Source of the DNA: Pantoea conspicua
Lineage (GTDB): Bacteria; Pseudomonadota; Gammaproteobacteria; Enterobacterales; Enterobacteriaceae
Assembly: GCF_002095315.1 (NCBI RefSeq)
Contig: NZ_MLFN01000012.1
Coordinates: 1 to 64,000 of the forward strand
Direction of reading: 5' to 3'
Length of the DNA: 64,000 nt
Made by a program: the position numbers and the translations under genes. Shown here piece by piece: positions 18,377 to 29,116 of the stretch; the first letter of the stretch is position 1; each line of letters starts with the position of its first letter. The notes under the pieces are model-generated. The model saw only the letters and a program-made list of their open reading frames with translations, was not told the origin of the DNA and searched no databases.

Positions 18377-19631
18377 GGCGCGACTCCTTTACATTGTTTT
18401 CGCGTACACGATCCCAGGTTAATCGCGGGTCAAAGGTCATTGCAGCAATCATGGTCAGAATGACCACCAGCGCAAATAACACCGCGCCCCACGCGGGATA
18501 AACACTCATCAGTTGCCCCATACGCACCAGCGCAGAGAGCACAGCAATTACAAATACGTCGATCATCGACCAGCGGCCAACAAACTCGACCACTTCATAA
18601 ATCAGGTGCATTTTGTGGCTATCATGCCGCCCACGCCCGCCGGCATCCCAGCAGAGCCAGCCAATCGCCAGCATTTTCAGCGTCGGCACCATGATACTGG
18701 CGATAAAGATCACCAGCGCCACCGGATAGGAACCGTCACCCCACAGTAAGATGACGCCCGCCATGATATTAGAGGGATACGCGCTCCCCAGCGTTTCCGT
18801 CACCATGATCGGCATCAGATTCGCGGGAATATAGAGGATGATCGAGGTCAGCAGCAGTGCCATTGTCCATTGCAGGCTGTGCTTACGCCGTGCGGAAGCG
18901 ACCACCCCGCAGCGAGTACAATGACGCTGAGTGGCCGGCAGGATGGCGGTGCAGCAGGGACAGGAGCGCAAATCCTGCTGCAGACCAGTGACACCGACCC
19001 GGGGAGGATGCGGCAGCGCGGGCATCGGCGCAATGTTCTGCCATAGCTGACGCCGGTCAACGCACTGAAAGGCCCGTAACTGCAGCAGACAGAACAGACA
19101 CCATGGCCAGAAGCTGGTTTCCAGCCCGATATCACCGTAGGCCATTAGCTTAACGAAACTGACCAGCACCCCCGCCATAAAAATTTCAGCCATGCCCCAG
19201 TTGCGTAGCTGAAACAGAATGCGCGCCAGCCCCCGTTTCAGCCGGGTCGGTAGCGGGACCGGATTCACCAGCAGCAGGATAGTGACCATACAGAACGCCG
19301 GGATAGCCTGTACAAACAGCAGGAACAATGTCGCCAGACTGCTGTAGTCTTCTGACACCATTACCTGCGGTATCTCTGCCAGGCTGATCTGACTACTGAG
19401 CCCGGCCACTTTCATGGTGATAAACGGAAACAGATTGGCCAGCAGCAGCATAAATAAGGCTGCCAGCGCATAACCGGTTGGCCGCCTGCGTGGCTCGTGC
19501 CAGTTTGCCGTAAGAGAAGTCTGGCAGCGCGGGCATGAGGCACGGCTGCCAACGGGAATGTCCGGCAGCTTAATCATTAAATCGCATTGTGGACAAAGCA
19601 TCCACGCGTCACTTTTATCTGCTGAACACAT
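18363..19631 (-). CDS. pqiA: PqiA, inner membrane component of the Pqi system
   Basis: The 422-residue protein (E. coli: 417) has two similar halves. Each starts with a zinc-ribbon-like pair of CxxC motifs (LCPQCDLMIKL...SCPRCQTSL; SCPCCTAILPATQRHCTRC) and continues with about four membrane helices. Paired stretches such as GYALAALFMLLLANLFPF and SLQWTMALLLTSIILYIP start the halves. It is the paraquat-inducible first gene of pqiABC. The operon lies between uup and rmf, as in E. coli. Confidence 0.95.
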   Translation of the reverse strand: MCSADKSDAWMLCPQCDLMIKLPDIPVGSRASCPRCQTSLTANWHEPRRRPTGYALAALFMLLLANLFPFITMKVAGLSSQISLAEIPQVMVSEDYSSLATLFLLFVQAIPAFCMVTILLLVNPVPLPTRLKRGLARILFQLRNWGMAEIFMAGVLVSFVKLMAYGDIGLETSFWPWCLFCLLQLRAFQCVDRRQLWQNIAPMPALPHPPRVGVTGLQQDLRSCPCCTAILPATQRHCTRCGVVASARRKHSLQWTMALLLTSIILYIPANLMPIMVTETLGSAYPSNIMAGVILLWGDGSYPVALVIFIASIMVPTLKMLAIGWLCWDAGGRGRHDSHKMHLIYEVVEFVGRWSMIDVFVIAVLSALVRMGQLMSVYPAWGAVLFALVVILTMIAAMTFDPRLTWDRVRENNVKESRLDGN

Positions 19632-19646
19632 CCGTTATCCCTTGAT

Positions 19647-21566
19647 CTACGCGCCGTTTTTCATTGACTCAAGTTCTTCCCAGCGCGCAAAAGCGGTTTC
19701 CAGTTCCTGCTCAGCCTGCGCCAGATTGTCCAGTACCGGTTGGGTCTGGTCATGCGCCTGGCTAAAGAAATCCGGATGACTCATTTTCGCCTGCAATTCA
19801 CCAATGCGCGCTTCCAGCTGTTCCAGCTTTTGCGGCAACTGTTCCAGCTCACGCGCCAGGTTATAGCTTAGTTTGTTGGCGCTACGTTTGGCAGTATCAC
19901 TTTTCTCTGCCGCCGGTTTTGCGACACTGCCGCCGGTTTTCGCCGGCGCGGACGCTTTCTGCTGCTTGTAAGCCGCACGCTGTTGCTGGGCATCGTGATA
20001 GCCACCGACGAAGGTGCCAATCTCACCGTTGCCTTCAAAGATCCAGCACTCGGTTACCGTATTGTCGACAAACTGACGATCGTGACTCACCAGCAGCACG
20101 GTGCCCTGATAGCCATCAATCAACTCTTCCAGCAGCTCCAGCGTTTCCACGTCGAGGTCATTGGTCGGTTCATCAAGAATCATCAGGTTACTGGGACGCA
20201 GGAACAGACGTGCCAGCAACAGACGGTTACGCTCACCACCGGACAAGGCGCGTACCGGCGTCATGGCGCGTTTCGGATGGAACAGGAAGTCCTGCAGGTA
20301 ACCCAGCACATGGCGTGGCTTGCCGTTGACCAGTACTTCCTGTTTACCTTCCGCCAGGTTATCCATGACGGTGCGATCCGGATCGAGTTCGGCGCGGTGC
20401 TGGTCGAAGTAAGCCACCTCCAGCCTGGTGCCGGAATGCACGCGGCCATGATCGGCTTGCAACTGCTGCAGCATCAGGCGCAGCAACGTGGTTTTACCGC
20501 AGCCGTTCGGGCCAATCAGGGCAATTTTATCGCCACGCATCACCTGGGAAGAGAAGTCTTTCACCAGCACTTTGCCGTCAACCGCATAGTCGACGTTTTC
20601 CAGCTCAAACACGATTTTGCCGGAACGGGAGGCTTCGCCCACCTGCATATTGGCTTTGCCCATCACTTCGCGACGTTCGGAACGTTCACGACGCAGCGCT
20701 TTCAGCGCACGCACACGGCCTTCGTTACGGGTACGACGCGCTTTGATACCCTGGCGGATCCAGACCTCTTCCTGCGCCAGCTTGCGGTCAAATTCCGCGT
20801 TCTGCATCTCTTCAACCCGCAGTGCTTCCTCTTTCCCTTCCAGATACTGATCATAATTGCCTGGCCAGGAAACCAGCTTGCCGCGGTCGAGATCGACAAT
20901 TCGCGTCGCCATGTTGCGAATAAATGAACGGTCATGCGAGATAAACACAATGCTGCCGCTGAAGTTCTTCAGAAACGTTTCCAGCCAGTCGATGGTTTCG
21001 ATATCGAGGTGGTTGGTTGGCTCATCCAGCATCAATACGCGCGGATTGCTGACCAGCGCACGGCCCAGCGCCGCTTTACGCAGCCAGCCGCCCGACAGCG
21101 AAGAGAGTTCGGTATCAGGCTGCAGACCAATCTGTTCCAGCACATCATTGATGCGGCTTTCCAGCTGCCACAAATTCTGGTGGTCGAGAATGCTTTGCAG
21201 ACGCGCCATCTCATTGAGGTTTTTATCGCTGGGGTCCTCCATCACCACATGGGAAATGGCGTGATAAGCCTTGAGGTGCTCGGCCTGTTCTTCCACACCT
21301 TCGGCGACAAAGTCATAAACGGAACCGGTAATATTGCGTGGCGGGTCCTGCTGCAGACGCGCAACAACTAAATCGGTTTCATAGACGATGCGACCATCAT
21401 CCAGCGGTTGTTCGCCATTAATGATCTTCATCAGGGTCGATTTACCGGCACCGTTACGGCCTACCAGACAGACGCGTTCGTTCTCTTCGATGTGCAGTTC
21501 GGTATTGTCTAACAGCGGCGCATCGCTGAAGGAGAGATAGGCGCCGTGGATACTGATTAATGACAT
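19647..21566 (-). CDS. uup: Uup, ABC-F family ATPase
   Basis: Uup is a soluble ABC-F ATPase without membrane parts, acting on ribosomes or DNA; E. coli mutants show more precise transposon excision. The 639 residues (E. coli: 635) hold two ABC domains: Walker A GRNGAGKST with signature LSGGWLRKAALGRAL, then GPNGCGKTT with LSGGERNRLLLARL, joined by the ABC-F linker (about 240-310). The C-terminal 100 residues form the charged coiled-coil DNA-binding domain. It lies 6 bases downstream of rlmL and is probably cotranscribed. Confidence 0.96.
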   Translation of the reverse strand: MSLISIHGAYLSFSDAPLLDNTELHIEENERVCLVGRNGAGKSTLMKIINGEQPLDDGRIVYETDLVVARLQQDPPRNITGSVYDFVAEGVEEQAEHLKAYHAISHVVMEDPSDKNLNEMARLQSILDHQNLWQLESRINDVLEQIGLQPDTELSSLSGGWLRKAALGRALVSNPRVLMLDEPTNHLDIETIDWLETFLKNFSGSIVFISHDRSFIRNMATRIVDLDRGKLVSWPGNYDQYLEGKEEALRVEEMQNAEFDRKLAQEEVWIRQGIKARRTRNEGRVRALKALRRERSERREVMGKANMQVGEASRSGKIVFELENVDYAVDGKVLVKDFSSQVMRGDKIALIGPNGCGKTTLLRLMLQQLQADHGRVHSGTRLEVAYFDQHRAELDPDRTVMDNLAEGKQEVLVNGKPRHVLGYLQDFLFHPKRAMTPVRALSGGERNRLLLARLFLRPSNLMILDEPTNDLDVETLELLEELIDGYQGTVLLVSHDRQFVDNTVTECWIFEGNGEIGTFVGGYHDAQQQRAAYKQQKASAPAKTGGSVAKPAAEKSDTAKRSANKLSYNLARELEQLPQKLEQLEARIGELQAKMSHPDFFSQAHDQTQPVLDNLAQAEQELETAFARWEELESMKNGA

Positions 21567-21572
21567 GTAAAC

Positions 21573-23687
21573 TTATTCCTTACCGACGTGAGTGATCAGC
21601 CAGCAGTTGTGAATTTGACGGTTACGCGCGAAGTCCTGCGACTGCGTTTTCTGGGTAATGTCCTGCGCCTGCAGACCCAACGCCTTCAGACCCTCCATAT
21701 CCATTTTGAAACCCCGTTTGTTGTTGGAGAACATAATGGTGCCCCCGCGGCGCAGCAGGCGCTTCAGGTTGCGCATCAGCATCATGTGATCGCGCTGGAC
21801 GTCGAAGCTCTCTTCCATTCTTTTTGAGTTTGAGAAGGTTGGCGGATCGATAAAGATCAGATCAAAATTCTCATCACTTTCATTCAGCCAGCTCAGGCAA
21901 TCTGCCTGCATCAGGCGGTGCTGCCGTCCGGTCAGGCCATTTAGCCGTAAATTGCGTTCCGCCCACTCCAGATAGGTCCGCGACATATCCACCGTGGTGG
22001 TGGAGCGCGCGCCGCCAAGACCGGCATGGACGCTGGCGGTGCCGGTGTAAGCAAACAGGTTGAGGAAATCTTTCCCCTGACTCATCTGACCCAGCATTTT
22101 GCGCGCAATACGGTGATCAAGGAACAGACCGGTGTCGAGATAATCGGTCAGATTGACCCAGAAGCGCGCATTAAACTCTTTCACTTCAAAATAGTCGCCC
22201 TTCTCGCCCAGCTTCTGATACTGCGCTTTACCTTTCTGGCGTTCACGCGTTTTCAGAATCAGACGGTCGGCGGGCAGTTCGAGCACGGTCAGCGTGGCGC
22301 TGATCACATCGAACAGGCGCTGACGCGCTTTATTTGGATCGATGGTTTTCGGCGGTGCATATTCCTGAATAATCACCCAGTCGGCGTAGCGATCGACTGC
22401 GACGTTATAATCTGGCAGATCGGCATCATAAATGCGGTAGCACTCAATGCCTTCCTGACGCGCCCACTTATCCAGCTTCTTCAGGTTTTTGCGCAGACGA
22501 TTGGCATAATCTTCAGCGATCTGCCCGGCGCTTTCACCGCTGTTGACCGACAGCTGATAATTTTTCTGTACGCAGTCCAGCGGGCCATTTTTCGCTTTAA
22601 ACTGGCGATCGGCACGCAGTTGCAGACAGCTAAGCAGCTCAGGTGAAGCGCTGAACAGCGACAGATTCCAGCCGCCAAAGTGCAGCTTCATCAAACGTCC
22701 GAGCTGGCTGTGCAGCGCAATCAGCGCCGGCTCGCTCTCCAGACGTTCACCGTATGGCGGGTTGCTCAGTACCGTGCCGTGGATCAGTGGATCGACCGGG
22801 TTGGTCAGCTTCAGCAAATCCTGCTGAGCGAAGGTAAAGAGCTCGAACACGCCAGCACGACGGGCATTGGCCTGCGCCCACTCCAGCACCCGACCATTAT
22901 TGTCATAGCCGAAGAAGCGCGCCTGGGTTGCCGCCGTGCCGTTACGGGCGCGGTTCTGCGCCTCGGTTTTCACTTCCTGCCACAGCGCAGCGTTGAACTG
23001 GCTCCACGCCGTGAAGCCCCAGTGCTTACGCAACAGGCCAGGCGCACGATCGCAGGCGATCAGTGCTGCTTCAATCAGCAGCGTGCCTGAACCACACATC
23101 GGATCGATCAGCGGTGTGGTCGGCTGCCAGCCAGAGCGCAGCACAATCGCCGCAGCCAGGTTCTCTTTCAGTGGCGCCTGACCGGTCTGCTGACGGTAGC
23201 CGCGCTGATGCAGCGCGCTGCCGCTGAGATCCAGCGCAATGCTGGCACGATCGTCATTCAGCCAGACGTTAATGCGGATGTCCGCCTGCTCGCGATCCAC
23301 ATTCGGACGCGCCAGATTCTGACGGGTGAAGCTATCGACAATGGCGTCTTTAACTTTCAGGGCGCCGAACTGGCTGTTGCGAATCGAATCATTGGTGCCG
23401 CTGAAGTGCACCACAAAGGTTTTGTCGCTGCCGAACATTGTCGGCCAGTCAACGCTTTGCACGCCGAGATAGAGATCCAGATCGCTGTAGACGCCAAACT
23501 CTCCCAGCGGCAGCAGGATACGTGAGGCTAAACGGCTCCACATCAGGCTTTGGTACATGACGCGCTCATCGGCCTGGTAGTGGACGCCGCCCTGCACCAC
23601 TTGCAAATCCTGCGCGCCCAGCGCGTCCAGCTCACTTTTTAACAGCTCTTCGAGCCCACGCGCCGTGCTGGCAAACAGAGAATTCAT
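21573..23687 (-). CDS. rlmL: RlmL/RlmK fused 23S rRNA methyltransferase (m2G2445, m7G2069)
   Basis: This bifunctional enzyme makes m2G2445 with its N-terminal half and m7G2069 with its C-terminal half. Of 704 residues (E. coli: 702), an N-terminal ferredoxin-like/THUMP region (about 1-155) is followed by a methyltransferase with [15 protein letters not shown] and the catalytic NPPYGERL. A second domain has [14 protein letters not shown] and DPPTFSNSK. Its 3' neighbour uup follows after 6 bases. Also called rlmKL or ycbY. Confidence 0.96.
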   Translation of the reverse strand: MNSLFASTARGLEELLKSELDALGAQDLQVVQGGVHYQADERVMYQSLMWSRLASRILLPLGEFGVYSDLDLYLGVQSVDWPTMFGSDKTFVVHFSGTNDSIRNSQFGALKVKDAIVDSFTRQNLARPNVDREQADIRINVWLNDDRASIALDLSGSALHQRGYRQQTGQAPLKENLAAAIVLRSGWQPTTPLIDPMCGSGTLLIEAALIACDRAPGLLRKHWGFTAWSQFNAALWQEVKTEAQNRARNGTAATQARFFGYDNNGRVLEWAQANARRAGVFELFTFAQQDLLKLTNPVDPLIHGTVLSNPPYGERLESEPALIALHSQLGRLMKLHFGGWNLSLFSASPELLSCLQLRADRQFKAKNGPLDCVQKNYQLSVNSGESAGQIAEDYANRLRKNLKKLDKWARQEGIECYRIYDADLPDYNVAVDRYADWVIIQEYAPPKTIDPNKARQRLFDVISATLTVLELPADRLILKTRERQKGKAQYQKLGEKGDYFEVKEFNARFWVNLTDYLDTGLFLDHRIARKMLGQMSQGKDFLNLFAYTGTASVHAGLGGARSTTTVDMSRTYLEWAERNLRLNGLTGRQHRLMQADCLSWLNESDENFDLIFIDPPTFSNSKRMEESFDVQRDHMMLMRNLKRLLRRGGTIMFSNNKRGFKMDMEGLKALGLQAQDITQKTQSQDFARNRQIHNCWLITHVGKE

Positions 23688-23797
23688 ATCGTCACTTTTT
23701 AACTCTTGAGAAAATTGTCGCGCATTATAGCGAATCGCAGACCTATGTCATAAAGTTAGCTACTTTTGTCGTGCGCGTCGGGTTCAAGGAGAACACC

Positions 23798-24907
23798 ATG
23801 ATTACGCTTTCCCGCTTATTTATTCATCCTGTGAAATCAATGCGGGGACTGCAACTGTCACATGCGCAGGTGTCCGACAGCGGACTGGCGTTTGATCGCC
23901 TGTTTATGGTGACGGAACCTGATGGAACCTTTATTACCGCGCGGCAGTATCCGGAGATGGTCCGTTTTACGCCGGTTCTGTTACCTGATGGCCTGCTGCT
24001 GCAGGCGCCGGACGGCACGCATATCCCCATCCGCTTCAGTGATTTCAGCCAGCAGGAACATCCGACCGAGGTCTGGGGCAATCATTTCACCGCGTGTATC
24101 GCCCCCGAGGCGATCAATCAGTGGCTAAGCCAGTTCTTTCCGCGCGAGGTACAACTGCGCTGGGTCGGCCCGCAACCTGGCCGACGGGTCAGACATTTTG
24201 AATCGGTCCCGCTCAGCTTTGCTGATGGTTATCCCTTTTTACTGGTGAACAGTGCATCGTTACAGGATTTGCAGCAGCGCTGCCCGGCCAGCGTGCGCAT
24301 GGAACAGTTTCGCCCGAACCTGGTGATCAGCGGTCCCGCAGCCTGGGAAGAAGACAGCTGGGCAGAACTGCGGATTGGCGACGTGGTTTTTGAAGTTACC
24401 AAACCCTGCAGCCGCTGCGTGTTCACCACCGTCAGTCCGGAAACCGGGCATAAACATCCAGCAGGCCAGCCGCTGGCAACATTGCAGCGCTTTCGCAGCG
24501 CACAGGATGGCAGCGGCGATGTCGATTTTGGCCTGAATTTAATTGCCCGCAACCCGGGCGTGGTGCGGGCAGGCGATAACGTCACCGTCATTAAACGTCA
24601 CACGCCGCGCGTCTACGGTACCGGCGCGGTGGTTGAAACGCTGAAGCCACAGCAACAGGCGCCCTCGGCGGTGAAGATTACGTTTCAGGGCCAGACCTTT
24701 ACCGGCGATAATCAGCAGGTCTTGCTGGAGCAGCTGGAGATGCAGGGTTTTCGCATCCCCTACTCCTGTCGGGCGGGTTTATGCGGCAGTTGTAAACTCA
24801 GTCTGATAGCGGGCGAGGTTAAGGCGCTGAAGCAAAGCGCCATTCGTCAGGATGGCACCCTGTTAAGTTGCAGCTGTATCCCGGCTGGCGATGTGGAACT
24901 GAACTGA
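23798..24907 (+). CDS. ycbX: YcbX, MOSC-domain 2Fe-2S protein
   Basis: The 369 residues match E. coli YcbX. It has an N-terminal MOSC beta-barrel region ([11 protein letters not shown]), the central MOSC domain with the molybdenum-binding-type cysteine in [12 protein letters not shown], and a C-terminal ferredoxin domain with the 2Fe-2S ligands [10 protein letters not shown] and a later CSC. In E. coli YcbX uses the molybdenum cofactor to detoxify N-hydroxylated base analogues. I chose the ATG at 23798 for its AAGGAGA ribosome site and family alignment over an in-frame start at 23771. Confidence 0.94.
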   Translation: MITLSRLFIHPVKSMRGLQLSHAQVSDSGLAFDRLFMVTEPDGTFITARQYPEMVRFTPVLLPDGLLLQAPDGTHIPIRFSDFSQQEHPTEVWGNHFTACIAPEAINQWLSQFFPREVQLRWVGPQPGRRVRHFESVPLSFADGYPFLLVNSASLQDLQQRCPASVRMEQFRPNLVISGPAAWEEDSWAELRIGDVVFEVTKPCSRCVFTTVSPETGHKHPAGQPLATLQRFRSAQDGSGDVDFGLNLIARNPGVVRAGDNVTVIKRHTPRVYGTGAVVETLKPQQQAPSAVKITFQGQTFTGDNQQVLLEQLEMQGFRIPYSCRAGLCGSCKLSLIAGEVKALKQSAIRQDGTLLSCSCIPAGDVELN

Positions 24908-24909
24908 AG

Positions 24910-25452
24910 TCAGACTGCGCGAGCGTAGCGCGGAATAATATCCTGACAGTAAGGTTGCAGGCGGTCGTTCATCACTTTGATGGCATCGCCGAGCACCATC
25001 GCTTTTCCCGCCAGCGTCAGGCCGGGCTGTGCCAGCAGGCAAAGCGCGGCGTTATCACCGTTTTCAACCACCAGCAGACGCGCCTGCTCGCCATTTTCCG
25101 CCAGTGTCACCTGCACCATTTCACCTACGCCTGGCCGCATGGCGGGCGCATAAGAGGAAAAATGCCAGCTCTTCGGCATCAGCGGTTTCAGAAATCGCGA
25201 CGCCACCAGTGCGTTTAACACCAGTTCTGCGCGGTGCTGGCTGCTCAACTTACACTGGCGACAGGTCTCTTCAAAGGTGAAAAAGAGCGCAGCGTCATCA
25301 ACACAAAAGCCGGATTGATTAAACGCGTCCGGGGTAAGCATTTTGCGGGAATAACGGGAACGAAAAAGCATACCGTCAGCCAGGTCGAGCATCATTCGGT
25401 CGTGGCTGGCGTCAAAATACCAACGCCAGTTATCATCAGGTTTGATTTTCAT
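24910..25452 (-). CDS. zapC: ZapC, FtsZ-ring stabilising protein
   Basis: ZapC is cytoplasmic, binds FtsZ, promotes bundling and suppresses its GTPase. The 180 residues match E. coli ZapC, starting [21 protein letters not shown], with [21 protein letters not shown] and a second domain ending [15 protein letters not shown] chose the ATG at 25452; the 29-residue in-frame extension upstream has no family match. It is convergent with ycbX, with stops 2 bases apart. Confidence 0.94.
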   Translation of the reverse strand: MKIKPDDNWRWYFDASHDRMMLDLADGMLFRSRYSRKMLTPDAFNQSGFCVDDAALFFTFEETCRQCKLSSQHRAELVLNALVASRFLKPLMPKSWHFSSYAPAMRPGVGEMVQVTLAENGEQARLLVVENGDNAALCLLAQPGLTLAGKAMVLGDAIKVMNDRLQPYCQDIIPRYARAV

Positions 25453-25605
25453 AGTGTGCCCTGTATTTACCGCTGCGCCAGAAATCACGCAGAATTCAGC
25501 GAAAAATGAAACGTAAGGAAAAGCTGAAAATTCGTGCAACAGGCCAAAATATAAACGAGCCGGAAGGATAAATAAACCCCCCGGCCTGTGATAGTAAGAA
25601 ATGTC

Positions 25606-26616
25606 TTAGAGATAAGTGACGATATCTTTAATTAATCCGGGTCCCTGATAAATAAAGCCTGAATAAATCTGGACCAGCGTCGCACCCGCAGCGATCTTTT
25701 CACGTGCCGCTGTCAGTGAATCAATCCCGCCAACGCCAATGATCGGCAGCTGACCTTTCAGCTCCTGAGACAGGCGCTGAATCACCACGGTGCTGCGCGA
25801 CTGGACCGGGCGGCCGCTCAGCCCCCCCGCTTCTTCCGCATATTTAAGGCCACTGACCAGGGAACGATCCAGGGTGGTATTGGTGGCAATCACGCCATCT
25901 ATCTGGTGTCGGACTAAACTGTCCGCAACCTGAATTAACTCATCTTCAGAAAGATCGGGCGCAATTTTTACTGCCACCGGCACATATTTCAAGTGACGCT
26001 GTTCCAGCTCTTTTTGTTTTTGTTTGATTGAGGCCAGCAGATCGTCGAGTGCTTCGCCATATTGCAGTGAACGTAAACCTGGCGTGTTCGGTGAGGAGAT
26101 ATTGATGGCGATATAACCGGCATGGGCATAGACCTTCTCCATACAGATCAGATAATCCTCTTTGCCCTGCTCGACCGGCGTATCTTTATTTTTGCCAATA
26201 TTGATCCCCAACACGCCGTTGAAACGCGCTTTTTTCACGTTTTCAACCAGGTGATCGACGCCGAGATTATTAAACCCCATGCGGTTAATAATGCCGCCCG
26301 CTTCGACTAAACGAAACATCCGCGGTTTGTCGTTGCCCGGCTGGGCGCGCGGCGTGACGGTGCCAACTTCTACAAAGCCGAACCCCATCGCGCCAAACGC
26401 ATCAATGCATTCGCCATTTTTATCCAGACCTGCCGCCAGGCCGAGGGCATTTTTAAAGGTTAATCCCATGCAGGTTACCGGGCGTGACGGCAGATTCTGG
26501 CGGAATAACACTTCCAGCGGCGTGCCGCTCATAAAACGCAGTTGCTGAAAGGTGAGTTCGTGCGCACGTTCGGGGTCGAGTTTAAACAGCGCCGGTCGGA
26601 CGATAGGATAAAACAT
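25606..26616 (-). CDS. pyrD: PyrD, class 2 dihydroorotate dehydrogenase
   Basis: PyrD oxidises dihydroorotate to orotate with ubiquinone, using FMN at the inner face of the cytoplasmic membrane, the fourth step of pyrimidine synthesis. The 336 residues match E. coli. An N-terminal helical membrane-association segment (1-40) precedes a TIM barrel with [10 protein letters not shown], the catalytic Ser175 in [10 protein letters not shown], the lysine in VAVKIAPDL, and the FMN phosphate site IIGVGGI. About 130 bases with no gene separate it from the flippase gene upstream. Confidence 0.98.
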   Translation of the reverse strand: MFYPIVRPALFKLDPERAHELTFQQLRFMSGTPLEVLFRQNLPSRPVTCMGLTFKNALGLAAGLDKNGECIDAFGAMGFGFVEVGTVTPRAQPGNDKPRMFRLVEAGGIINRMGFNNLGVDHLVENVKKARFNGVLGINIGKNKDTPVEQGKEDYLICMEKVYAHAGYIAINISSPNTPGLRSLQYGEALDDLLASIKQKQKELEQRHLKYVPVAVKIAPDLSEDELIQVADSLVRHQIDGVIATNTTLDRSLVSGLKYAEEAGGLSGRPVQSRSTVVIQRLSQELKGQLPIIGVGGIDSLTAAREKIAAGATLVQIYSGFIYQGPGLIKDIVTYL

Positions 26617-26750
26617 GCACTCTCCTGAAGGACGGAAGCAATCGTGAAAGTCGGTGCACGGGAAAATGTGCGCCAGAATGGTAAAGTGCTCTGGCGCAAA
26701 AGTAAATCGAACGTCGGGGATGCGGGAAAGTATCTGAACCGGAGTTGATC

Positions 26751-28052
26751 TTACCCCGCGGAATCGTTTACGGGGCTGATTGGGGCGTGAGCTGGAAAAA
26801 GGTATTCGCGCAGAATACCGCGACGCAGCATGATGCCAAAAATGCCAATACAGACGAAGGCTTCCGCCAGTACCATCGACCAGGCTGCGCCAATCGCGCC
26901 ATATTGCCAGGCCAGAAGACAGCAGAGCGGCACGTTAATCACCCCAGCCGCCATCATCACCATCATACGCTGGCGCGCCAGGCCGTGCGGGATCAGGATC
27001 TGTAAGCCCGCCGGATAAGAGATATTGCCGAACAGAAAGCAAATTACGAACACCCGCAGCACGTCAGCCGACGGCATAAAGGCTTTGCCCAGCAACAGCG
27101 ACACGACCTGATCGGCAAACAGCCAGGTAAATATCACGATCGCCAGGCTGAGAGAGAAAGAGAGCAGCAAACTTTTGCGCGTCGCGGCAATCGCGGCACG
27201 CTTATCGCGCCCGAACAGATGGCTGACGCGCGGAAAAAAGGCGCTACCGATCTGTTCCGGCACCGAATTGGCCGCTTTACGCAGGCGATCCGCCCCGTTG
27301 TAAATCCCCACCATATAGTGCGAGGTAAATGACGCGAGGATCACCACATTGACGCTGTTAAACAGGTTGGCACCGGCAATGGCGATAAACACATCCATGC
27401 TGTCGGTGATGCGCTGTTTGATTTCGCGTGGCTCAAAGCGGTAGCGGCCAATGACCTTCATCTCCAGCACAAATTTCAGCGTGATGGCGGCGCTGATAAT
27501 CGAAACCGCACCCGGGATCAGGGCAGCCAGCCAGGTATCATCAGGGGTTTTGACCAGCAGAAACGTCAGCGGGATCGCACAGAAGTTACCAAAGGTGGCG
27601 ATCACCGCCGTTTTACCGAGCTTCTCAAATCCCTGCATCAGCCAGCCGAAGGAGAACAACGAGCCGATCAGCGTGGTGCAGTTGGCGAGGATAATAAAGA
27701 ATAGCGGATGCCACGACGGGTTAAACCAGGTGGCCGTCAGCAGTGTGCCACTGGTGAGCACCAGCAGCATCAGTTTGGCATTAAAGGTTGACCAGAACAG
27801 CTGGCTGACCCGCGCTTTGTCATCACGATGGTGGGCAATATCTTTGGTAGTAAAGACATTGAATCCCCAGTCCGAGATGGTGCTGCAATAGAGCACACAA
27901 GCAATGGCCAGTGCCAGGGTCCCCATCTGCTCAACACCCAGAATACGGGCCAGATAGGGCAACGTTGCCAGCGGAAACAGAAACGAGGCGCCGCGGTACG
28001 CCAGCAGTGAGAAAATATTAACTATCAGACTTTTATCAAGTACTTTTGCCAT
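26751..28052 (-). CDS. Wzx-type polysaccharide flippase (MATE/PST superfamily)
   Basis: The 433-residue protein has about twelve hydrophobic membrane segments. Its start ([30 protein letters not shown]) resembles Wzx and RfbX O-unit/exopolysaccharide translocases, which flip undecaprenyl-linked sugar repeats across the inner membrane. Short loops such as [26 protein letters not shown] fit the family. Together with the glycosyltransferase just upstream on the same strand it forms a two-gene polysaccharide locus. The pair is absent at this place in E. coli. In Pantoea stewartii a second, unlinked wzx is recalled to serve stewartan synthesis; this could be its equivalent, but that is inference. 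Confidence 0.85.
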   Translation of the reverse strand: MAKVLDKSLIVNIFSLLAYRGASFLFPLATLPYLARILGVEQMGTLALAIACVLYCSTISDWGFNVFTTKDIAHHRDDKARVSQLFWSTFNAKLMLLVLTSGTLLTATWFNPSWHPLFFIILANCTTLIGSLFSFGWLMQGFEKLGKTAVIATFGNFCAIPLTFLLVKTPDDTWLAALIPGAVSIISAAITLKFVLEMKVIGRYRFEPREIKQRITDSMDVFIAIAGANLFNSVNVVILASFTSHYMVGIYNGADRLRKAANSVPEQIGSAFFPRVSHLFGRDKRAAIAATRKSLLLSFSLSLAIVIFTWLFADQVVSLLLGKAFMPSADVLRVFVICFLFGNISYPAGLQILIPHGLARQRMMVMMAAGVINVPLCCLLAWQYGAIGAAWSMVLAEAFVCIGIFGIMLRRGILREYLFPAHAPISPVNDSAG

Positions 28053-28135
28053 GTCGCAACAACCTTATACACATTGCATGTCTCACCTTCTCATTTCGCT
28101 AAGGCATAAACAATATCGCTACACGCTTTTCAGAA

Positions 28136-29116
28136 TCAGGCTGCGCGGTTAATTTCCTTTTTCACTTTGTATCGCTGTAATGCAATAAACAGATCCGGCT
28201 GATTAAATAGCAACCACTCTTTAAAATTCTGGGTTTTTACGCCACGCCCCATAAAACGAATCGCATTGCGCACATATTCTGGTACCGGCGTCTGGTTATA
28301 CAGTGATAAATAGATCATCAGGCGGAAAGAATGGGTTAAATAGGCTTTTTCCAGTGTACTACGCCATTCTGATTTAGCCTGTGAACTGCTCAGCGTATTG
28401 TAGGCATGCATGAAGGCGTCATAACGCTGAAAGAAAAACTCATCACCTTTGGTACTGTTAGTGAGCGAACCGCTACGAATGCGCTGCTTATAATAAACCT
28501 GACGGCTGACCCACGCCTGCTGGCATTTCATAAATACCGACAGCGTAAAATTGTGGTCTTCATGAATCCGGCGAACGAAACGTAATTTATGCTGCTCTAT
28601 AACGCTTTTTTTGATCGCATAGTTCCAGACTGCCGAGGTGTAGCTGCCGTTACGCAGCAGGCGCATAAAGACTTCCTGCGGAGACTGCAAACCAAACTGA
28701 TCGTGTTTTACTTTGGGTGAGGTGATCTCGATATGCCCATCTTCATAGACGCAGGAATTAAAGCAGAACAGGTCGGTCTGAGGATGTTTTTCTGCTACGG
28801 TTGCCAGTTCTGCCACCAGCCCGTCAACCACCACATCATCCGGATCACAGAAGAAAAGGAACTCGCCCTGTGCCAGCGCGATACCGGTATCGCGGGCATT
28901 ACCCAGCCCCCCATTTTCAATGGTGATCACTTTTACCTGAGAAAGGTGCGCATAATTCTGTTCAATCAGGGCCAGCGTGCCATCGGTTGATCCATCATTC
29001 ACAATGATTATTTCATTGGGCGCTTTCACCTGGCGTAATAATGAATCAACGCACTCGACAATATATTTTTCAACATTGTAAGTCGGAATAATCACCGATA
29101 ACAGGATGTCAGACAT
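28136..29116 (-). CDS. family 2 glycosyltransferase, probable exopolysaccharide side-branch enzyme
   Basis: The 326-residue protein opens with a GT-A domain: LLSVIIPTYNVEKYIVECVDSLL, EIIIVNDGSTDGT, GGLGNARDTGIALAQGEFLFFCDPDD (quoted in parts; the DPDD is the DXD-type metal site). The C-terminal half (about 190-326) has no recognised motif and no membrane span. It should transfer a sugar from a nucleotide donor to a lipid-linked acceptor. Starts at 29122 and 29146 are also possible; I prefer 29116 for its AGAGA ribosome site. Base composition is visibly more A/T-rich than its neighbours, suggesting acquisition. The flippase gene follows 83 bases downstream. Confidence 0.83.
   Translation of the reverse strand: MSDILLSVIIPTYNVEKYIVECVDSLLRQVKAPNEIIIVNDGSTDGTLALIEQNYAHLSQVKVITIENGGLGNARDTGIALAQGEFLFFCDPDDVVVDGLVAELATVAEKHPQTDLFCFNSCVYEDGHIEITSPKVKHDQFGLQSPQEVFMRLLRNGSYTSAVWNYAIKKSVIEQHKLRFVRRIHEDHNFTLSVFMKCQQAWVSRQVYYKQRIRSGSLTNSTKGDEFFFQRYDAFMHAYNTLSSSQAKSEWRSTLEKAYLTHSFRLMIYLSLYNQTPVPEYVRNAIRFMGRGVKTQNFKEWLLFNQPDLFIALQRYKVKKEINRAA

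Noticed and set aside
19983-20927. 314-codon open frame on the plus strand opposite uup
   Set aside because: It lies wholly within the well-supported uup gene and has a low-complexity, Gln/His-rich composition typical of antisense frames of high-GC codon use; no motif or ribosome site supports it.
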